Source of the DNA: Campylobacterales bacterium
GTDB lineage: Bacteria > Campylobacterota > Campylobacteria > Campylobacterales > Sulfurovaceae
Reading direction: 5' to 3'
DNA: 14,416 nucleotides
Assembly: GCA_014763905.1 (NCBI GenBank)
Contig: JACXUN010000008.1
Coordinates: forward strand, 1 to 14,416
Shown here: in pieces, positions 12,419 through 14,416 of the stretch
Position numbering within the stretch: position 1 is the first letter of the stretch
Layout: each line of letters begins with the position of its first letter
Translations under genes and position numbers: made by a program
Notes under the pieces: model-generated
Told to the model about the DNA's origin: nothing
The model's input: the letters and a program-made list of their open reading frames with translations, nothing else
Database searches by the model: none

Positions 12419-14416
12419 TACGTTTTTTTTACTGGACTCTGGCATTGATCGAAGTGTTGATCTTGATTACTATCGTACTGCTCTATCTGATTACCGACTC
12501 TAAGACCATCCATATCGCTGCCGCCGATATGCTCAAAGAGCATAATATCAGTTATGAGAAGATATCGGGAAACCTCTTTACCGGCATTGAGATTGAGCGG
12601 TTAAGATATAGTAATAAACCACTGCTGGAACATGCCAAAGTACACTGGAACCCTTTTGCGTTAGTCGAGGGAAAAATCAATTTGACACAGTTGGAGATTG
12701 ATGGTGCGGAACCACCTGCGATTATGGAGATGCTTTCTGCTTTTCCGGCGAGCGAGGATGCAGAGGAGAGTCGGCTTTTATTTGATATCGTGATCAATCA
12801 GATCAAACTGACGGCAAATCCTTTTAGTTACTATGATATCAATATCTCGGATTTTTATCTGGGTAGTAATAATTTGGAAATTAGTTCCTCTTTGGCAGTT
12901 AATAACGAGTTGATCAATATGACACTGTTGACCGATATGGCTCAACTGGACATTAGAGGGAGTGTTAAAAAGAGTCGATTACTTTTGGATCATGTAAGGT
13001 TGTTGGAGATTGATCCCAAAGCGATTACCCGTTTTGTACGGGCTTTACGCCAAGATATGAGATCTACTGTTCCATCAAATAAGACGCAGCTCTCTTCGGA
13101 TAATGATAGGCATCAATCACTGGTGGAAGATATCCGAATCAAACAGTTTACGGCGACCATGAAATCGACCACGTATGACCCAATGACATTGGATCATACC
13201 TATATCGTTGCTCAATCAGTAGTGATTGATCCTCAAAATGGTTTTGCCTATCGTGCTGATGAGGCGGTGATCTCGACCGATACCAGTTTCGCCTCAACGA
13301 CTCAGAAAGGGTATATCAAGGACTCCATGTTTTATGGAGAGGGTGATTTGGTGATCAAAAAGCATCTCTTTGAACGCTATCATCTGCCGCTGAATCAAAA
13401 GAAATTAAAACGACTGCCGGCGAAAGTCTCCGTCAATCATGAAGGAGTATGGGTCGATATCAATCATACGGTGCCTAAGCTTTTGAAACTGACACAGAGT
13501 GAATTTAATGTTGATCTCAAAAATGTGAAACATCATATGGATTATCGTTATAATGATCACTTTATCACGATCACCTCGACGGCAAAGGGTGCTATGGATT
13601 ATGCGAGTGATGCGGATATTGAAAACAAAGTAGAAATCGATTTCAATCGTACCGAAACAGAGGCAACCTACTCGGGTGAGGTGAAGATCAATGCGATCCG
13701 TAATATTCCTGAAAATATCGCGACACCGCTGCTCAAAAATCTAACTATCCGTTATACAGGGACACCGGAACAGTTGACGGTAGCGTTGGAGTCGACCAAA
13801 ATCAAAGGAACATTTGAGACACAGGGATATGAAAAAGCCGCTTTACAGTTATATAGCAAAGAGCCGGTTGCGATGTATCAAATCCTCCCCTTCCTCCCTG
13901 CCGAGCTTCAGCAGGCGAGAGGAGCATTAACCGGCAAAGCCGCTTTGGATCTTCAACGGGTTTCCAACTCTCGAATCGATCTGAATATCTACTCCGATCT
14001 TTTGAATCTACAAGCCAATATGTCTCTGCGTCAACCCTATACGGTCAATTATACCGGTGTGGTACCAGAACAGAGCTGGTTGAAGCGTTTGAGTCCGCAT
14101 CTCAAACTCAAAGCTCTTCAGAATCTGAGTGGAAAAGTTGAGATCAATCCGAACCGTTATGCGATTGCGTTTCAAAATGACGGTGTGGGTCTTAGCTGTA
14201 ATTATAATCCGGTCACGACCCAGTTTGCCAATGGTCAACTGAAGATCGGTGAAGAGACGGCACTGTTTGAGGGGAGTTTTAGTTCACTTTTTAGTCTCAA
14301 CAGTTCGATAGTACGGTTTGAGGATTTTGCTCAAACGATTGGGCAGTATTATGACGCTCCGCTGCCGCCTATCAAAGGGGGTGGAACTATCGAGTTGCAA
14401 CGGCAAGGTAACGGTA
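12415..14416 (+). CDS. tamB: TamB-like AsmA-family protein, N-terminal part (runs off the window)
   Basis: An open frame without any stop runs from TTG 12415 to the window end, 667 codons. It starts with a signal anchor (RFFYWTLALIEVLILITIVLLY, about 3-24). The classic AsmA/TamB opening follows: SGNLFTGIEIERLRYSN, then AKVHWNPFALVEGKINLTQLEIDG. After that comes a long run of repetitive beta-strands, as expected for the TamB groove that spans the periplasm. The C-terminal DUF490 domain lies beyond the window. The TTG overlaps the tamA stop (TTGA, 12415-12418). It is the only possible start after the in-frame stops at 12376 and 12379 that keeps the membrane anchor, so translation is probably coupled to tamA. 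A later ATG (12529) would lose the anchor. With TamA it would form the inner- to outer-membrane transport/assembly module. Confidence 0.88.
   Translation, partial: MIRFFYWTLALIEVLILITIVLLYLITDSKTIHIAAADMLKEHNISYEKISGNLFTGIEIERLRYSNKPLLEHAKVHWNPFALVEGKINLTQLEIDGAEPPAIMEMLSAFPASEDAEESRLLFDIVINQIKLTANPFSYYDINISDFYLGSNNLEISSSLAVNNELINMTLLTDMAQLDIRGSVKKSRLLLDHVRLLEIDPKAITRFVRALRQDMRSTVPSNKTQLSSDNDRHQSLVEDIRIKQFTATMKSTTYDPMTLDHTYIVAQSVVIDPQNGFAYRADEAVISTDTSFASTTQKGYIKDSMFYGEGDLVIKKHLFERYHLPLNQKKLKRLPAKVSVNHEGVWVDINHTVPKLLKLTQSEFNVDLKNVKHHMDYRYNDHFITITSTAKGAMDYASDADIENKVEIDFNRTETEATYSGEVKINAIRNIPENIATPLLKNLTIRYTGTPEQLTVALESTKIKGTFETQGYEKAALQLYSKEPVAMYQILPFLPAELQQARGALTGKAALDLQRVSNSRIDLNIYSDLLNLQANMSLRQPYTVNYTGVVPEQSWLKRLSPHLKLKALQNLSGKVEINPNRYAIAFQNDGVGLSCNYNPVTTQFANGQLKIGEETALFEGSFSSLFSLNSSIVRFEDFAQTIGQYYDAPLPPIKGGGTIELQRQGNG

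Overview
The window looks like a chromosomal segment of a Campylobacterota (epsilonproteobacterial) genome, probably a free-living relative of Sulfurimonas, Sulfurovum or Sulfuricurvum. The best evidence is the gene order rluD – FN3 lipoprotein – trmB – ftsE – ftsX – LytM/coiled-coil protein. From memory this matches the Campylobacter jejuni block Cj1280c–Cj1275c, where the lipoprotein is FlpA. The elongated TrmB and the standalone MoCF-domain protein also fit. The genus is inference.

Layout: (1) 1-310 holds a truncated, start-less C-terminal half of a cupin (76-273) and a small hairpin. (2) 311-1506, minus strand, is a coupled two-gene unit: a small exported His-rich protein followed by a CinA-N/MoCF-like protein. 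(3) 1507-1670 is a divergent AT-rich promoter region. (4) 1671-7864, plus strand, is a tightly packed and often overlapping operon: rluD, flpA-like lipoprotein, trmB, ftsE, ftsX, an EnvC-like coiled-coil/degenerate-LytM protein, and a TIGR02757 (DUF2400) protein. (5) 7865-7991 is a large inverted repeat filling the gap before gdhA. (6) 8006-10673 holds gdhA and proA, which together supply glutamate and take it towards proline; proA has its own likely -10 box. (7) 10691 to the window end holds tamA, then tamB starting at a TTG that overlaps the tamA stop; tamB runs off the window.

How the genes work together: FtsE, FtsX and the EnvC-like protein form the inner-membrane ABC module that in other bacteria transmits ATP hydrolysis to periplasmic amidase activation at division. 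TamA (outer-membrane Omp85 barrel) and TamB (inner-membrane-anchored AsmA-like protein) form an envelope-spanning module for outer-membrane assembly or lipid transport. RluD and TrmB modify rRNA and tRNA. Most of the window is ordinary, well-conserved core genome.

I did not find a convincing undescribed multi-gene system. The points most worth a second look are: the perfect 25-bp inverted repeat (about 36-bp imperfect arms) between the DUF2400 gene and gdhA, with a possible decayed relative upstream of rluD; the loss of every expected zinc/catalytic residue in the LytM domain; the near-intact copy of the C. jejuni FlpA fibronectin-binding nonapeptide in a probably environmental bacterium; the 62-nt overlap between rluD and the lipoprotein gene; and the small His-rich exported protein coupled to the MoCF-domain gene.
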